Origin: Saturnia japonica
Taxonomy: Eukaryota > Arthropoda > Insecta > Lepidoptera > Saturniidae
Assembly: GCA_033032175.1 (NCBI GenBank)
Contig: JAVKPJ010000060.1
Coordinates: 16,192-80,191 of the forward strand
Reading direction: 5' to 3'
DNA: 64,000 nucleotides
Numbering within the stretch: the stretch's first letter is position 1; every line of letters starts with the position of its first letter. The position numbers and the translations under genes are program-made. The notes beneath the pieces are model-generated. The model saw only the letters and a list, made by a program, of their open reading frames with translations, was not told the DNA's origin and did not search any database. Positions 29,499-41,188 of the stretch are shown here, piece after piece.

Positions 29499-32386
29499 GC
29501 CTAGATCGCGACCCACCACGGCAGTCAGCTCCCGACGCTGTTCAGTCCACGCTGGACATTCTTCCAATGTGTGGAAAACTGTATCTACACCGCATACGTC
29601 ACAATGGTGACACCTCGGTGTTTCTTCCCTTCTGGCTATTTGGTGCAAATATTTCCCAAAACAGCCATGGCCAGTTAATATTTGCACCAACCGGAAGGTG
29701 AGTGGTCCAAATGATCTATCCACCCATTCCTTTAGAACAGGGCGGATTGCCTGTATGGTTCTGAGGCCGGCGCTTGGTGAGTCAAGTTTCTCCCTCCAAG
29801 CTTGTAGCACAGCTAGCTGTAAGTCCGATCTTTGTATATCTTCCTCTCTGGGTGCAATTCTTTCGCCTCGAGAAAATTTCTCAGCTCTCCACATATACAT
29901 AGATGCATGCGCATGGGCTACAAGTTCCCACGGAGGGGAGCCTGCCAATAGGCATGCAGCCTCATAAGATATTGTACGATATCCCCGTATCACCCTGACA
30001 GCCATCACCCTTTGCAGTTGCCGCAGAACAGCAGAATTGCTACCAGTTAGGGCTTTGTGCCATACAGGGGCTCCGTACAATACCATAGATCGCACCACTC
30101 CAGTATACAGTGAGCGGCAACTCATACCAGGACCTCCGACATTAGGTAGTAGACCCGCTAAGGCCGAAGCACTATGCGTGACCTTTGGGGCCAGCTGGCG
30201 AAAGTGCTCGCAGAAGGTCCAACGGCTATCCAAAACAAGCCCAAATACTTTAAAGTGGAGCCAACCTTAATATGGACTCCACCAATAATCAGATGCGTGT
30301 CGTGTGGAGGCGCTCTACGAGGGCCATGAAAGGCTATGGCCTCTGTCTTGTTGAGAGCCCCTCTCAAGCCCAATAATCTTATTCTATTTACAACCTGTGC
30401 CACGCTTGCAGTCGCCAAGAGGATTGCATCCCTTAGGGTATCTCCACGAGCTGTTACGAGCGTGTCATCCGCATAGCATGTCACTGCCGCACCAGGCAGG
30501 AGAGCACCTCGCAGCACCCAGTCATACCCGATGTTCCACAGGAGTGGGCCAAGGACTGACCCCTGTGGAACACCGCACGACATCTCCCTTTGGTGGGTGC
30601 ATGCATCCTGCCCGACACATGTGACACGCCTGGCCTCTAAGTAGGACCCGATGATCCTGCCCAAATAAGTAGGCACTCTATGGTATTTGAGCGCTTCCTT
30701 GATACATTCCCAGGGTAGGCTATTAAAGGCATTTGCTATGTCTAACGACACAGCCAGTAGCACTCCACCCTGGGAACCGCTTCGTCCGAGAGGCCTTTAA
30801 CGCGCAAAATCGCATCAACCGTTGACCGACCCTCTCGGAAGCCAAACTGTACCTCTGATAGGTCGGGTCCTACCGTACTCAGATGTTTGATAAGGCGTCG
30901 TGAAATGACACGCTCGAAAAGCTTACCGGCTTCGTCAAGGAGGACAATAGGCCTATAAGCAGACGGAGAGTCTGCCGGGCGACCTTGTTTCCTCAGAAGG
31001 ACGAGGCGACCAACCTTCCACTGAGGTGGGAACTGACCTGATTTTAAGCAGGCTGTAAAAAGTCTTCTTAGTCGGTCCGCCAAATATTCTAGAGCAAGAA
31101 CCCAAGCGCGACCAGGGATTCGTCCGGCCCCGGAGCAGTATTTTCGCTCTGAGCCGTCTCACGGCCGCATCCAGTTCATCTTCAGTTACTGGAGGTACCT
31201 CATCCAAGTTGTCCTGTCCTGTTAAGAATGGAGGAGCAATAAACGGAGGCGCGTGCCCCACCCTTTGCGGGAAGAGTGCAGACAGTATATCCTCCAAGAG
31301 CTGCGGCTGAAGACTCTGCGTGATCGGGGGAGCCCAAGGGCGCAAAAAGCCCAACACCATACGGTAGGGGCGTCCCCACGGATCACCGTCTAGAGTCTCC
31401 AGGAGGTCTTCCCTCGCCCGAGCTTTAGCCATCCGTATTGAAAGTTGAAGTGTCTTCTTGGCCGCCTTATAGACTTCGTATAATTGTAACTCCACCGTCA
31501 CATCCCGACCCCGCCGCAATCTTCTGTACCTGGCGTATTGACGTCTCGCGGTCACCACGTAGCCCGCAACTGTGCGATCTCGCTAGACCACCAATAGACG
31601 CATCTTCTTTGTGGATGAGGTCGGACCCGGGGCATGGCTGCATCTGAGATACGCGTCATAGCATCTCGGAACCAACGGGTTTCCTCGTATACGTTTACCG
31701 GTCCGTCTGGCAGCGGCGGCCAGGATGCGACTATAGAAGCCTCCACCAACAGATCTTTGTTCATTCTATTCACCGCCCATCTAGGAGACATTACTATGCC
31801 TGTGTTCAGTGGGGTCGATGTCGGTGGAAAGGTGGAGATGTCAAACCTAATATATAGGTGATCGGACAAGGATTCCGCCTCTTCCACAACTCTCCAACCT
31901 CTAATTCGTCGTGCGACAACAGGAGTAGCAAAAGTGAGGTCCACGATGGATCCACCTTGTTGCCGAACACAGGTGTTAACAGTCCCCTGGTTGATAATGA
32001 AGAGGCTAGTTTCTAGTGCCCATTCTTGTACAGCCCTACCACGCATATCAGTAACGGGAGATCCCCATGCTGAGGCTTTAGCATTAAAGTCTCCCGCCAC
32101 TAGAATGGGACAGGGCATAGCTTGTCCGATTAAGGTTCCTACACGATCCAGGAACGTTTCAAATTCAGCGAGAACCCTGTTCGGAGAAACGTAGACACCC
32201 ACGAGTAGGATTTCTTTCCATTTTACAGCGACAAACCCGAATCTCTTGCTATCACTGTCGCTATGGGTGAGCCAACATTATTCGCAGTTACAATGGCCAC
32301 CGTGCCCGTCACATCCCCGATCCAGTTATTTCTGGAAGGGACATAATAGGGCTCGGAGACCACCGCTACTTCTATCGACCACTCGG
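29499..32386 (-). mobile_element. C3: C-family ORF2 fragment, truncated at both ends
   Basis: Begins inside the ORF2 C-terminus at a tail-less join with C2 and ends inside the endonuclease, right at AACC before the tail of A3. The right end is a normal 5' truncation at a telomeric site. The left end is a recombination or assembly join. Confidence 0.8.
29499..32386 (-). pseudogene. ORF2 fragment of C3: endonuclease + RT, about five frameshifts
   Basis: Starts inside the endonuclease (EWSIEVAVVSEPYYVP) and contains VSPN, AGDFNAKASAWG, SDHLYIRFD, QFGFREGRST, SLDIANAFNSLP, GVPQGSVLGPLLWN and CYADDTLV. The C-terminal knuckle CX2CX9HX4C (CHHCDVCGVDTVFHTLEEC) is present just before the join. Frame changes fall near 32210, 31555, 31110, 30770 and 30235. 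It is a diverged C-family copy, not a duplicate of C2. Confidence 0.83.
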
Positions 32387-32388
32387 AA

Positions 32389-32390
<2 letters not shown>

Positions 32391-32419
<29 letters not shown>

Positions 32420-33295
32420 CAGTTTGGGAAAACCCATCATGGGTACCCGCCCGCCGCGGAGGACAGCAGACGGATTATGTGGGACTGTACCCACTAAAAA
32501 CCCAAACATCGCCTCCGGAGCGCTTGGCGTCGGGGGCACAGGAATCGCTTGCGCATTACCTCTGTGCCCACCGACAAGCGCTGCCCCCCCGAAGAGAGGC
32601 TCTCCCACTGGGACGCCCATCACCGACCGCAGCCCCAGCCTCCGTTCAATTTTTTCACGAGGTTTTATTCCTCGGTGATTTTTTAAGGAGATTTTCTTCC
32701 TCCGGGTTCAGGCCCACACGTCCACCAGAACCCGACGCCTGGTGATTTTGTAACGAGGTTGTCTTCCTCGGTGATTTTTTAACGAGGTTTTCTTCCTCCA
32801 GGCTCCGGCCCCGCAGGACCAGAACCCCGCCCTTGTGATTTTTTAAAGAGGTTGTCTTCCTCTCAATTTTTTAGCGAGGTTTTCTTCCTCACGGTCGCAG
32901 AGGACAGGGGAGAGCGGCACAACGAAACACCCGACACGCCTCTTCCCCTGCGACCCCACCACGTCCGCCATCTTTTAACGACGGTGGTGACCCCGTCGAG
33001 GCCGCGGAAGGTAGGGTGAGCGGCACAACGAAACACCGACACACCTCTCCCGCCGCGGCCTGTCTCCTTCAGCCGCGGTGCCTCCCATACGACACCGCGG
33101 CTCGCCTCAGCGGCGGTGGCGCCATACACCACCGCAACCTACTGTTGGCCGCTTCGTCTGGGCTCTTATGCCCAAAGCCCTGACTAGCAGCCTCGCCTGT
33201 GGGTTCCTCTTGGCTTCACCGTGGGGGACCAAGCCACGGTTACTAAGCCCCCCCGCCACGACAAGGCGGGAACCTTCCGGGGGGGGCTCGACCCC
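32391..33295 (-). mobile_element. Family A non-coding element, copy A3
   Basis: Tail 32391-32419, 3' fold 32422-32507 (P3 has lost one A-U pair on both sides), six-hairpin array and body as A1. The 5' end has nine more bases (GGGGTCGAG in sense) than A1/A2 before the C-run. Only CC (32389-32390) separates it from C3. Confidence 0.87.
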
Positions 33296-33297
33296 AA

Positions 33298-33305
33298 CCT
33301 AACCT

Positions 33306-33308
<3 letters not shown>
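33298..33308. repeat. Telomeric repeat CCTAACCTAAC (off-phase end)
   Basis: The next tail starts after TAAC instead of TAACC, the only junction in the window with this phase. Confidence 0.9.
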
Positions 33309-33339
<31 letters not shown>

Positions 33340-33664
33340 GTGGCGAAATCCTGCATGGATCCGCCTCCCGAGCCGGGCAGCTCGAGAGGGGTATGTCAGA
33401 CTCTTACTGACTAAAACCCCACGGTGTTCCTCTTTCACCCATTTGGCCGGGGAGTAGGGACAGCTTGCGCATTACTTCTACTCGCCCGACGGGTGTAGGC
33501 CCCTCATAAGGGGCCACCTTCAGCGGTCTGAGGGGTCGAGATGTGTGTGACACCCTCCGACGAACCTACGAGGGGCGCATCGAACACTGATGCGCCACGC
33601 CTCGGGCCTGTGCATAGCTGCAAGGGCGAAGGACGTGCCCGCGTCCGACACCCGCAGGCCATTT

Positions 33665-36600
33665 TTACGGCGGCAGGAGGTCATTCCTGACCCTGCGCCG
33701 CCGGGTTCGTCGACCGCGGGAGGGGAGCTCTGACGTCTGCTCCCTCTCCCTCTCCGCCGCCTCCTTTGCGAGCATGACGTCCTCGCAGAATGAGGCGACG
33801 GAGTTCCACCCGCTCTCACTCTCAACCATGGACGAAACGACGGTCGGGAGTGAGAGATCGGGCCCTATAGCCGCGATGAGGTCGCGGCGTGACGAGTCCC
33901 ATGCGGGACAGGCGGCCAGTGTGTGCTGCGCGTTATCGACCGCGCAGCCACAATGATGGCACCCAGTTGCTGGCTCACGGCCTATGCGACACAGGTAACT
34001 CCCGAAACATCCGTGTCCCGAGAGCACCTGCGTCAGCCGGAAGGTTAGGGTGCCGTGCCGCCTCCGTACCCATGCCGTCAAATGAGGCCTCACGGCCTCG
34101 ACGGTCGTCACGCCGGCGCTGGGGTTCTCCAGTCGTCGGTCCCACTCCGCCATGACCAGGATCTGGTGGAGCTCTGCCCTACGCACCTCGATCTCACGAG
34201 GCGCAGGTCGTAATCCTCTCTCAAACGCCTCCCCGCGCCACCTGTACAGCGACGCGAGGGCTTCTGCCTCCAGATCCCATGGCGGAGATCCGGCCAGTAG
34301 GGAGGCCGCCTCGAAGGAGATCGTGCGATATCCCCGGGCTGCTCTGACGGCCATCGCTCTCTGCGGTTTGCGCAGAGCGGCGATATTACGGGCCGCCAGG
34401 TTCTCAGCCCACACCGGGGCCCCGTAAAGGGCCATGGACCGCACGATCCCCATGTAGAGCCTTCGACAAGCGGAATTTGGACCCCCAGGTTGGGCAACAG
34501 CCGCGCTAACGCGGCCGCAGCGCCCATAAGACGGGGGGTCAGCTGCCTGAAGTGCTCTACAAAGTCCCATCGGCTATCCAGAACGAGTCCAAGATACTTC
34601 ATCGTGGACTGGATGCCGATTGGGACGCCTCCACGATGATCTGGGACCCTCTCGGTGGCGCATTCCGAGGCCCATGGAAACACAGAGCCTCGGATTTTTG
34701 CAGCGCCACATTTAGTCCCAGACGCCGGATCCGACCGACGACGTGTGCCACCCCAGCGGTTGCCAATATCGCGGCTTCGCGGTGCGACTTAGCTCTCGAC
34801 GTGACCAGTGTGTCGTCGGCATAACACACGACACTGAGGCCACGGAGGAGCGCACCGCGCAACACCCAGTCGTATCCGATGTTCCAGAGAAGAGGGCCCA
34901 AAACTGACCCTGGGGAACACCGGATACGACGTCTCGCCGACACATTCCACTCCGACCCGGGAAGACTACATACCTCTCGGAGAGGTACGCCCCGACTATG
35001 CGCGGAGGTTAGGATGGCACTCCGTGAAATCGGAGCGCCTCTCTAATTGTGGCCCAGGGCAAGGTGTTAAAGGCATTTGCGTTGTCTAAAGACACCGCTA
35101 TCACCACCTCGCCCCGAGCAATGGCCTCCTCCGCCAGACTCCTCACTTGCGCTATCGCGTCAATCGTGGAGCGCCCTCTGCGGAAACCGAACTGGTTCGC
35201 CGCCAAATCCGGCCCCACGTGCGTTAAATGGCCGACGAGGCGGTTTGCAATCACTCTCTCGAAGAGTTTGCCCACCTCGTCGAGCAGCACAATGGGGCGG
35301 TACGCAGACGGCGAGTCCGCCGGGCGCCCCGGCTTTTGGAGCAGGACTAGACGGCCGGTTTTCCACTTCGACGGAAACCGGCCCTGCTCCAGACACGCGC
35401 TCAGGAGTCCCAATAGTCGGGGCTCGAGGACCTCTTGGGCCAGGACCCACGCTCGACCAGGCAGGCCGTCGGGCCCTGGGGCGGTGTTTTTGGCCGCGAG
35501 GCGTTTCACCGCCGCCCTCAATTCTTCCCGGGTCACGTCGGGCACTTCGTCTCGGTCCACGTAGGGCTCGGCCGCGGGCGGAGCCATGTGGGGAGGTGAA
35601 AACTCCTCCCTGGAGGGAAACAGAGCGCTCACCACCTCCTCGAGGAACTCTAACTGGAGACTCTGGGTTACCGGTGGGGCCCATTGGCGAAGTTTGCCGC
35701 GTACCATCCTGTACGGGCGGCCCACGGATCCCGATTGAGCGTCTCCAGGAATTCCTCTCTGGCCAGAGCTTTTGCGCGCTCAATGGCCCGTCGGAGGGTG
35801 AGCTTAGCTGCTCTGTAACCCTCATGCAGCTCCGCCTCTCCGGGGCTTGCGACCTGCGAATGACGTCGTCTGCGCCTTATCCTGGTGTACTGGCGGCGCG
35901 CTGCTACGCAAAGTGCACGCAGCTGCGCGATTTCAGCGTTCCACCAGTACACCTGGCGCTTAGCTGGACGACGCCCAACTCTCGGCATCGCCGCGTCACA
36001 CATATGCGACACGGCGGCTCGCAGTCGCTCCGCCCCATCTTCGACATCGGCAGGCCTCTCGGGTGTTCCATCCATCACCCAGGCTTGCACGATGGCGGCC
36101 TCGAGGAACACCTCGCGATCGAGGCGTCCCAGAGCCCAACGTGGACTGTTCTCCTCCGGGCCTCTCGGGACCAGTCGTCCCGAGGTCTGGGCGGACACTT
36201 CGAACTGTATATAAAGATGGTCCGAAAGTGTCTCTACCCCTCCAGGACTCTCCAGTCCCGAACACGGCGTGCTATTGCAGGGCTTGCGAACGATAGGTCC
36301 ACTATGGATTCGCCCTGCGGTCGCACGCACGTGTTTATGGAGCCCCTGTTAAGGACGAGTAGGCCTGATGTTATGGCCCACTCTTCCAGCACCTCACCCC
36401 TAGCGTCCGTGGACGGGGAACCCCAAGCCGTAGATTTGGCGTTGAAGTCCCCGAGGACTAGGACAGGGTGAGGGTGGCTGCCCGAGACGACAGTGCCCAA
36501 CTCTACCAAAAGTGCCTCGAAGTCGGCGAGACTCCATCGAGGGGGTGCGTACACCCCCACTACCACGATGTCGCCGAGACGCGCCGCCACGTATCCCTGG

Positions 36601-36817
36601 CCCTCCTTGATGTTAGCGAAGGGCGGGGAACGGCGGCGGGTCGGGAAATAATGGCAACCGAGCCATCTCGATCTCCCGCCCAGTTATCTCGGGGCGGCAC
36701 GAAGTATGGCTCGGCTATCACGGCGACGCTGATTGACCACTGTGCCATGCTTTGGACTAGCAGGTCCTGCGCACTGGCACAGTGGTTCAGATTCCCTTGG
36801 AGGATACGAATGGCCAT
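33665..36817 (-). pseudogene. ORF2 of D1: endonuclease + RT, many frameshifts
   Basis: ATG 36817 (MAIRILQGNLNHC). Endonuclease with AEPYFVPP, VGVYAPPRWS, LGDFNAKSTAWG; RT with APGPDGLPG, YRPIVLLDEVGK, QFGFRRGRST, SLDNANAFNTLP (N where D2 has I), GSVLGPLLWN and CYADDTLV. C-terminal knuckle CHHCGCAVDNAQHTLAAC and terminal LPP. Frame changes near 36580, 36240-36330, 35670-35725, 34940-35009 (several bases off), 34600-34680 and 34500. D2 keeps the frame at some of these places. The ATG overlaps a second stop: TAATAATG. Confidence 0.84.
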
Positions 36818-36819
36818 TA

Positions 36820-39267
36820 TTAATTAGCTTCTTCCATCCCTCCGTCTGGACCGTCGTCGGCGCTTTAGGAACAGCCGACGAGGTCAGGGGTTGTGTCGGG
36901 GCTTTTCCCCTCCTTCCCCTTCTTCCTTTCTTCGTCTTGGGTGTCGGCTCAACACAAGCTCTGCTGCCCATCCGATGTCCCGTCGGTTTATTCGCTCGTG
37001 CGCATACAGCACAATGTGGATCCGCTGTACAACCTCCAGCTTTGTGGCCCGGTTGACTACAGCGATAACACAGCTGACTGTAGTCAACTTCGCAGGGACA
37101 TTTTACCCCTACGTGGCCACTCTGGAAGCAACGGAAACACCGTTGTGGGCGAGGCTGCAGGATCTTCACCCGCGCCGACACCCATCCCACCAGTAACCGT
37201 CGGCCATCGCCAAGCTTCTTTGCTGTCGCTACTGGACAGGTTACTATAGCTGTTCCTGTCCCATCAGGTCCAGGACGCGGGTCGCTACATTTCACTTGTC
37301 CAGGCGGGCATTCCCCAGCTGAGGCGACGGCTGCGATTAGTTTCTCGACCGTGACCGAGTCGTCGAGTCCTGAGATGCGCACGCTTGCGCTTCTTACCGG
37401 CCTGGATACCCTAATATCCTCCACTGGGAAGGACAGCCTAATTTTATCTGCCAGCGCATCAGCCTTTTCGTTGCTGTCGGCGCCGGGTAACTCCAGTATG
37501 GCTGCTCCTGTCACCGCCCTCCTGTAGTTAACGCCCTCAATTCCGAGGCTGCCTAGGTCCACGCTTTCCCAGGTCTTCGCCAGTACCTCCTTATATGTAA
37601 GACCTCTCGTTGCCGCCTCCGACTGCAGCGTGATCACCACTGCAGTGGATTTCGGGGAACGAATCTTACGGGTCTTCTTACCCTTTTTCTTAGGAGGCGC
37701 TGCCTTGGGCTTGGCCTTCTTTGATATAGCCGCCTTTTAACCCCCTTACCGACTAATACCCATTCCCCCTCGGAGGACTTGGGAGCAGCTAACTTCTCGC
37801 TGTAGGAGGGGGGACGAGAATCGGGTGCAGCCGACTTTGGTACTGCTTTCCCTACCTTCAGGCTGCTCTTCTTCGCAGTCGCTTGCCGGGAGTCTGCCAG
37901 CCGTGGAGGCCGAGTTTCGGGAGCTAGCGGTTTCGCCGTGAGCTGTGCAGCCTTTCTATCCGCCGCTAAAGGAGGGCGGAGTCGTTGTTCCGGGAGGAGC
38001 CTATCCTCCAACGCCTCGAAGCGCGCACTCATTATATTGAGAATCTCCCTAAATTTCCCATCAATATCCGAAGTGCCGCTCCGAGGACGCCCTTGTTGCC
38101 TCTGCGGCAAAGGAGGAAACTCTTCCCTCGAAAGCCTTCTTGGAGATGAAGAGGGTGGCGCGACAACGGAAGAGACGCTGGGTTCGGGCACTGGCATGCG
38201 GACCTTCAAGAAGTCCGCTCTTAACTCCGCGAGCTCTTTGCGGAGCTCTGCCAGTTCTTCTGCCTGTCTTCTGTTTGTCTCCTCTACCCGCGTGTATGCA
38301 GCTTGGACCCTCTCCAACTCCTCAGTGGTGGTCCGACTACTATATTTTACGACTGCGTCCTTAATGGACGCAGCCGCATCTTTGAGGGCTTTTGTAAACG
38401 TGCCCTTCAAGTTGTGTGATTTTTGGGCAACTTTAAGGATCACCTCAACGTCACCCATCACCCTCTCGGTTAATTGGGAGGAGAGCTCTCCTCCGGGGCG
38501 GTGGCGATCTCTTTCGAAGCCCTACTGTGGCACGCACGTGAAGCCATCCTTGCCACTTCCTCCTCGGCTGCGAGTCGGATACCCTCCTCTTTAAGACGCA
38601 GGTACTCGGATTGTAGCTTTACCATCCGACGTATTCCCCAGTTGTTGGAGGGCGACTCTGCCTCTTTTAGTGACCGCGACCTTCTTTAGGGCCGGAGAGG
38701 ACTCATCTACCGACGCCGGGTCCGACGGTTGCGGAGGGTCAGGGTCTTCTGGCTTCCTTTTCCTTCGCCAAAAGGTACCGCTAGGAATATCATCATCAGA
38801 CATAACCGATACCATTGTGCCCACGCTGGAATTACTAGTAACCGATAAGCGGTCCAACGTTGCACTCCTCTCAATGATTACAACGGGCACAACCGTCCCG
38901 CTATGACTTTCCTTTTCTGGCTCTACGACACCAGACTTCGGGACACTACCCGCTCCCGTACCATATTTATCCAAATCGCATGCAGAATCAAAAGTCAATG
39001 TTCTTGCCAAGGTTGTCGTTGTTAAATCGGAATCACGCAAAATTTTGCCCCCCCAGAAAACGTGGGGCAGCCCGAGCTAAGCTCGGGGAGGGATTCTCCA
39101 TTTCTGGTACCCTCCTGGGGTAGTGATTTTTTAAATGTTGCACTATCATCTTCGTTACTTACTTTCCGTCTAGTTCGCAGTACGCCTGCCGGGACCGGTA
39201 TGAAACCCACCAATCCCGCCAGCCGTTTTCCGGAACTGGGCCCTTGGGACTCAACTTGAGCCCTCAT
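36820..39267 (-). pseudogene. ORF1 (Gag) of D1, frameshifted
   Basis: The usual MDS start is replaced by EDDS; the nearest in-frame ATG is the leader ATG at 39267. The sense G-run has 7 G, as in B3, and shifts frame. D-type body: KSHNLKGTFTKALKDAA, coiled coil (RRQAEELAELRKELAELRADF), core domain and three knuckles (CFRCFQSGHVGVKC; CYRCSQPGHKAGGC; CAVC...H...C). Other breaks lie near 38590-38461, 37637 and about 36845; the last removes the normal stop that D2 has at this place. Confidence 0.8.
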
Positions 39268-39521
39268 CGGCCCCAACCCGGTACTGAGTGCGCTGCTCAC
39301 ACGCCACACCCAGGAGTGTTTATCGGCTCTCAGCCTAGATCCGTAGTGTTCAGCGAGACAGGGTCACCTCGAGAAGGATGTGGCTCTTCACCACGCACTA
39401 CGGTCTTGAGGTGGCAGGCTAAGGCTCTCTCCGAAAGGAAACAGCTGTATTGCGCCTGTGGGGCCCCCCCTGCAGATCAGAGATACAAGTACCCCATCAC
39501 GCCTGCTCGACCCCACCCCAA

Positions 39522-39533
39522 CCTAACCTAACC
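39522..39533. repeat. Telomeric repeat CCTAACCTAACC
   Basis: Same spacing and flanks as at 23138-23149, part of the duplicated segment. Confidence 0.93.
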
Positions 39534-39709
39534 TTTTTTTTTTTTTTTTTTTTTTTTTAACGTGGAGAAACCCGTCATGGGTACACACCCGCCCGGGGGG
39601 ACGAGTGGTTATGTGAGACTCCTACTCACTAAAACTCCACGGTTTACCATCGGCCGCCATGGCGGGACGCCGCGGGCAATGCGGTTGCAATCTGCCGCGT
39701 CGCCCCGGC
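39534..39709 (-). mobile_element. Short B-type insertion, duplicate of 23150-23325
   Basis: Identical layout: 25-nt tail, fold 39561-39641, same 5' truncation point, then CCTAACC 39712-39718. Sharing the truncation point shows duplication of the locus, not a second insertion. Confidence 0.85.
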
Positions 39710-39718
39710 AACCTAACC

Positions 39719-40807
39719 TTTTTTTTTTTTTTTTTGTTGACGTGGAGTGGAAAACCCGTCATGGGTACACACTCGCCCGGGGGAACGAGTGGTTATGTGA
39801 GACTCCTACTCACTAAAAAACTCCACGGTGCACCGTCCGCCGCCATGCTGGGGCGACGCGGGTACTGCGCTGGCATCCAGCCGCGCCGCCCCGGCGGCAA
39901 GGCCCGGAAGGGCCGCCCGCTGACGGAGACAGCCTGGTGACAAACTGTCTCCCCGTCCGCCAAACCAGTGCAATGGGAAGATAGGCCCCCCGACCCATCT
40001 CCCCTTGGTTCGGCCTGGCAGGAGAAGGAGGCGGATGAACCACCACCTGTCCCCCACCCACCCGTCGTTGGGTTTTTTATAGAGGTTTTCTCCTCTGTCC
40101 CTGCCATAATGTTTGGCATATGGCGGGGGTAAGGGGCGAATGAACGCACCCCCACCCCGCTAGCCCGGCCATGATTTTTTACCGAGGTTTTCTCCTCTGC
40201 CGTCCTGTAACGGCAGGAGAAGGAGGCGAATGAACGCACCCCCTCCCCCACCAGTCCGTCGTTGGTTTTTTATAGAGGTTTCCTCCTCTGCCGTCATTAA
40301 GCTCCCGTCCGTCCTTGTCAAGTCCGTCTTTGATTTTTTAACGAGGTGCTCATCCTCAACCGTCCGGTTATTTTTTTAAGTGGTTTCCTTCCACTGTCCG
40401 TCCTTGATTTTTTATACTGGTGGTTTTCTCCACCTCCGTCCAGTATTTTTTTAAGGTGGTTGTCTTCCACCGTCCGTCCGTGATTTTTTAAAGGGTGGTT
40501 TACTCCACCACAGTCCGTCCAAGGTTTTTTAAGGTGGTTTACTCCACCGCCGTCAGCGATTTTTTAAAGAGGTTGTATCCTCTCAATTTTTTAAGGAGGT
40601 TTTCTTCCTCCTCCGCCGTCAACGACGAGTCCGTCCGTAGTGGACGAGCCGAAGCAGGTCCGCTCTTGCCCCATCCCTTGTCTCCTCTGATGAGCAGAGG
40701 GGTACAGGGGAGGAACGCCGTCGGTCTGGTATTAGCCGTCGGCCGTGAAGCGGCCGCCGTTGCCCGGGGCACACCACGAGGAGGTTCCAGACATAGTGCC
40801 CCCCGGC
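39719..40807 (-). mobile_element. Family N non-coding element, copy N2 (complete)
   Basis: Tail 39719-39735, 3' fold 39741-39827, S-like 3' UTR hairpins, the eleven-hairpin array (about 40078-40610), a leader hairpin CCTCTG/CAGAGG, and ribozyme 40724-40802 close to the 5' end. A few extra bases (GCCGG in sense) precede the ribozyme. No coding frame. It is an RNA made only of processing, array and 3' recognition parts. Confidence 0.85.
40724..40802 (-). ncRNA. HDV-like ribozyme at N2 5' end
   Basis: P1 GGGGCAC with GTGCCCC and P2 GTCTGG with CCAGAC both differ from B (GGGGTGC/GCACCCC; GTCAGG/CCTGAC) and still pair. P3 loop TCCTCGT, GGGCAAC, P4 GGCCG/CGGCC and linker GGCTAATA are kept. The double covariation is strong support for the fold. 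Confidence 0.9.
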
Positions 40808-40809
40808 AA

Positions 40810-40841
40810 CCTAACCTAACCTAACCTAACCTAACCTAACC
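40810..40841. repeat. Telomeric repeat (CCTAA)6CC
   Basis: Perfect units between N2 and D2. Confidence 0.97.
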
Positions 40842-40864
40842 TTTTTTTTTTTTTTTTTTTTTTA

Positions 40865-40949
40865 CGTGGGGAAATCCTGCATGGATCCGCCTCCCGAGCC
40901 GGGCAGCTCGAGAGGGGTATGTCAGACTCTTACTGACTAAAACCCCACG
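40865..40949 (-). other. 3' cloverleaf-like RNA fold, family D type
   Basis: P1 CGTGGGG/CCCCACG, P4 ATCC/GGAT with loop TGCAT, P3 CCTCCCGAGC/GCTCGAGAGG, P2 GTCAG/CTGAC with a 7-nt loop. Other copies at 33339-33423 and 57766-57850. Confidence 0.82.
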
Positions 40950-41188
40950 GTGTTCCTCCTTCACCCATTTGGCCGGGGAGTAGGGACAGCTTACGCATTA
41001 CTTCTACTCGCCCCACGGGTGTAGGCCCCTCTAAGGGGCCACCTTCAGCGGTCTGAGGGGTCGAGGTGTGTGACACCCTCCGACGAACCTACGAGGGGCG
41101 CATCGAACACTGATGCGCCACGCCTCGGGCCTGTGCATTAGCTGCAAGGGCGAAGGACGTGCCCGCGTCCGACACCCGCAGGCCGTTT

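Larger units (their letters stand above)
33309..39519 (-). mobile_element. D1: full-length D-family two-ORF element
   Basis: Tail 33309-33337, D-type 3' fold 33339-33423 (one mismatch in P1), ORF2 33665-36817, ORF1 region to about 39267, 5' UTR to 39519. The leader and the first codons of Gag (SLPQEGTR.GESLPE.SSGCP) are shared with B, while the rest of Gag is D-type. The extreme 5' end differs from B and C and has no standard ribozyme loop. Confidence 0.86.

Noticed and set aside
35077..36471. Long open frame of 464 aa on the + strand
   Set aside because: It is antisense to D1 ORF2 and has no recognisable motif. GC-rich coding sequence commonly leaves open antisense frames. The same applies to other + strand frames such as 4095-4784 and 7049-7807.
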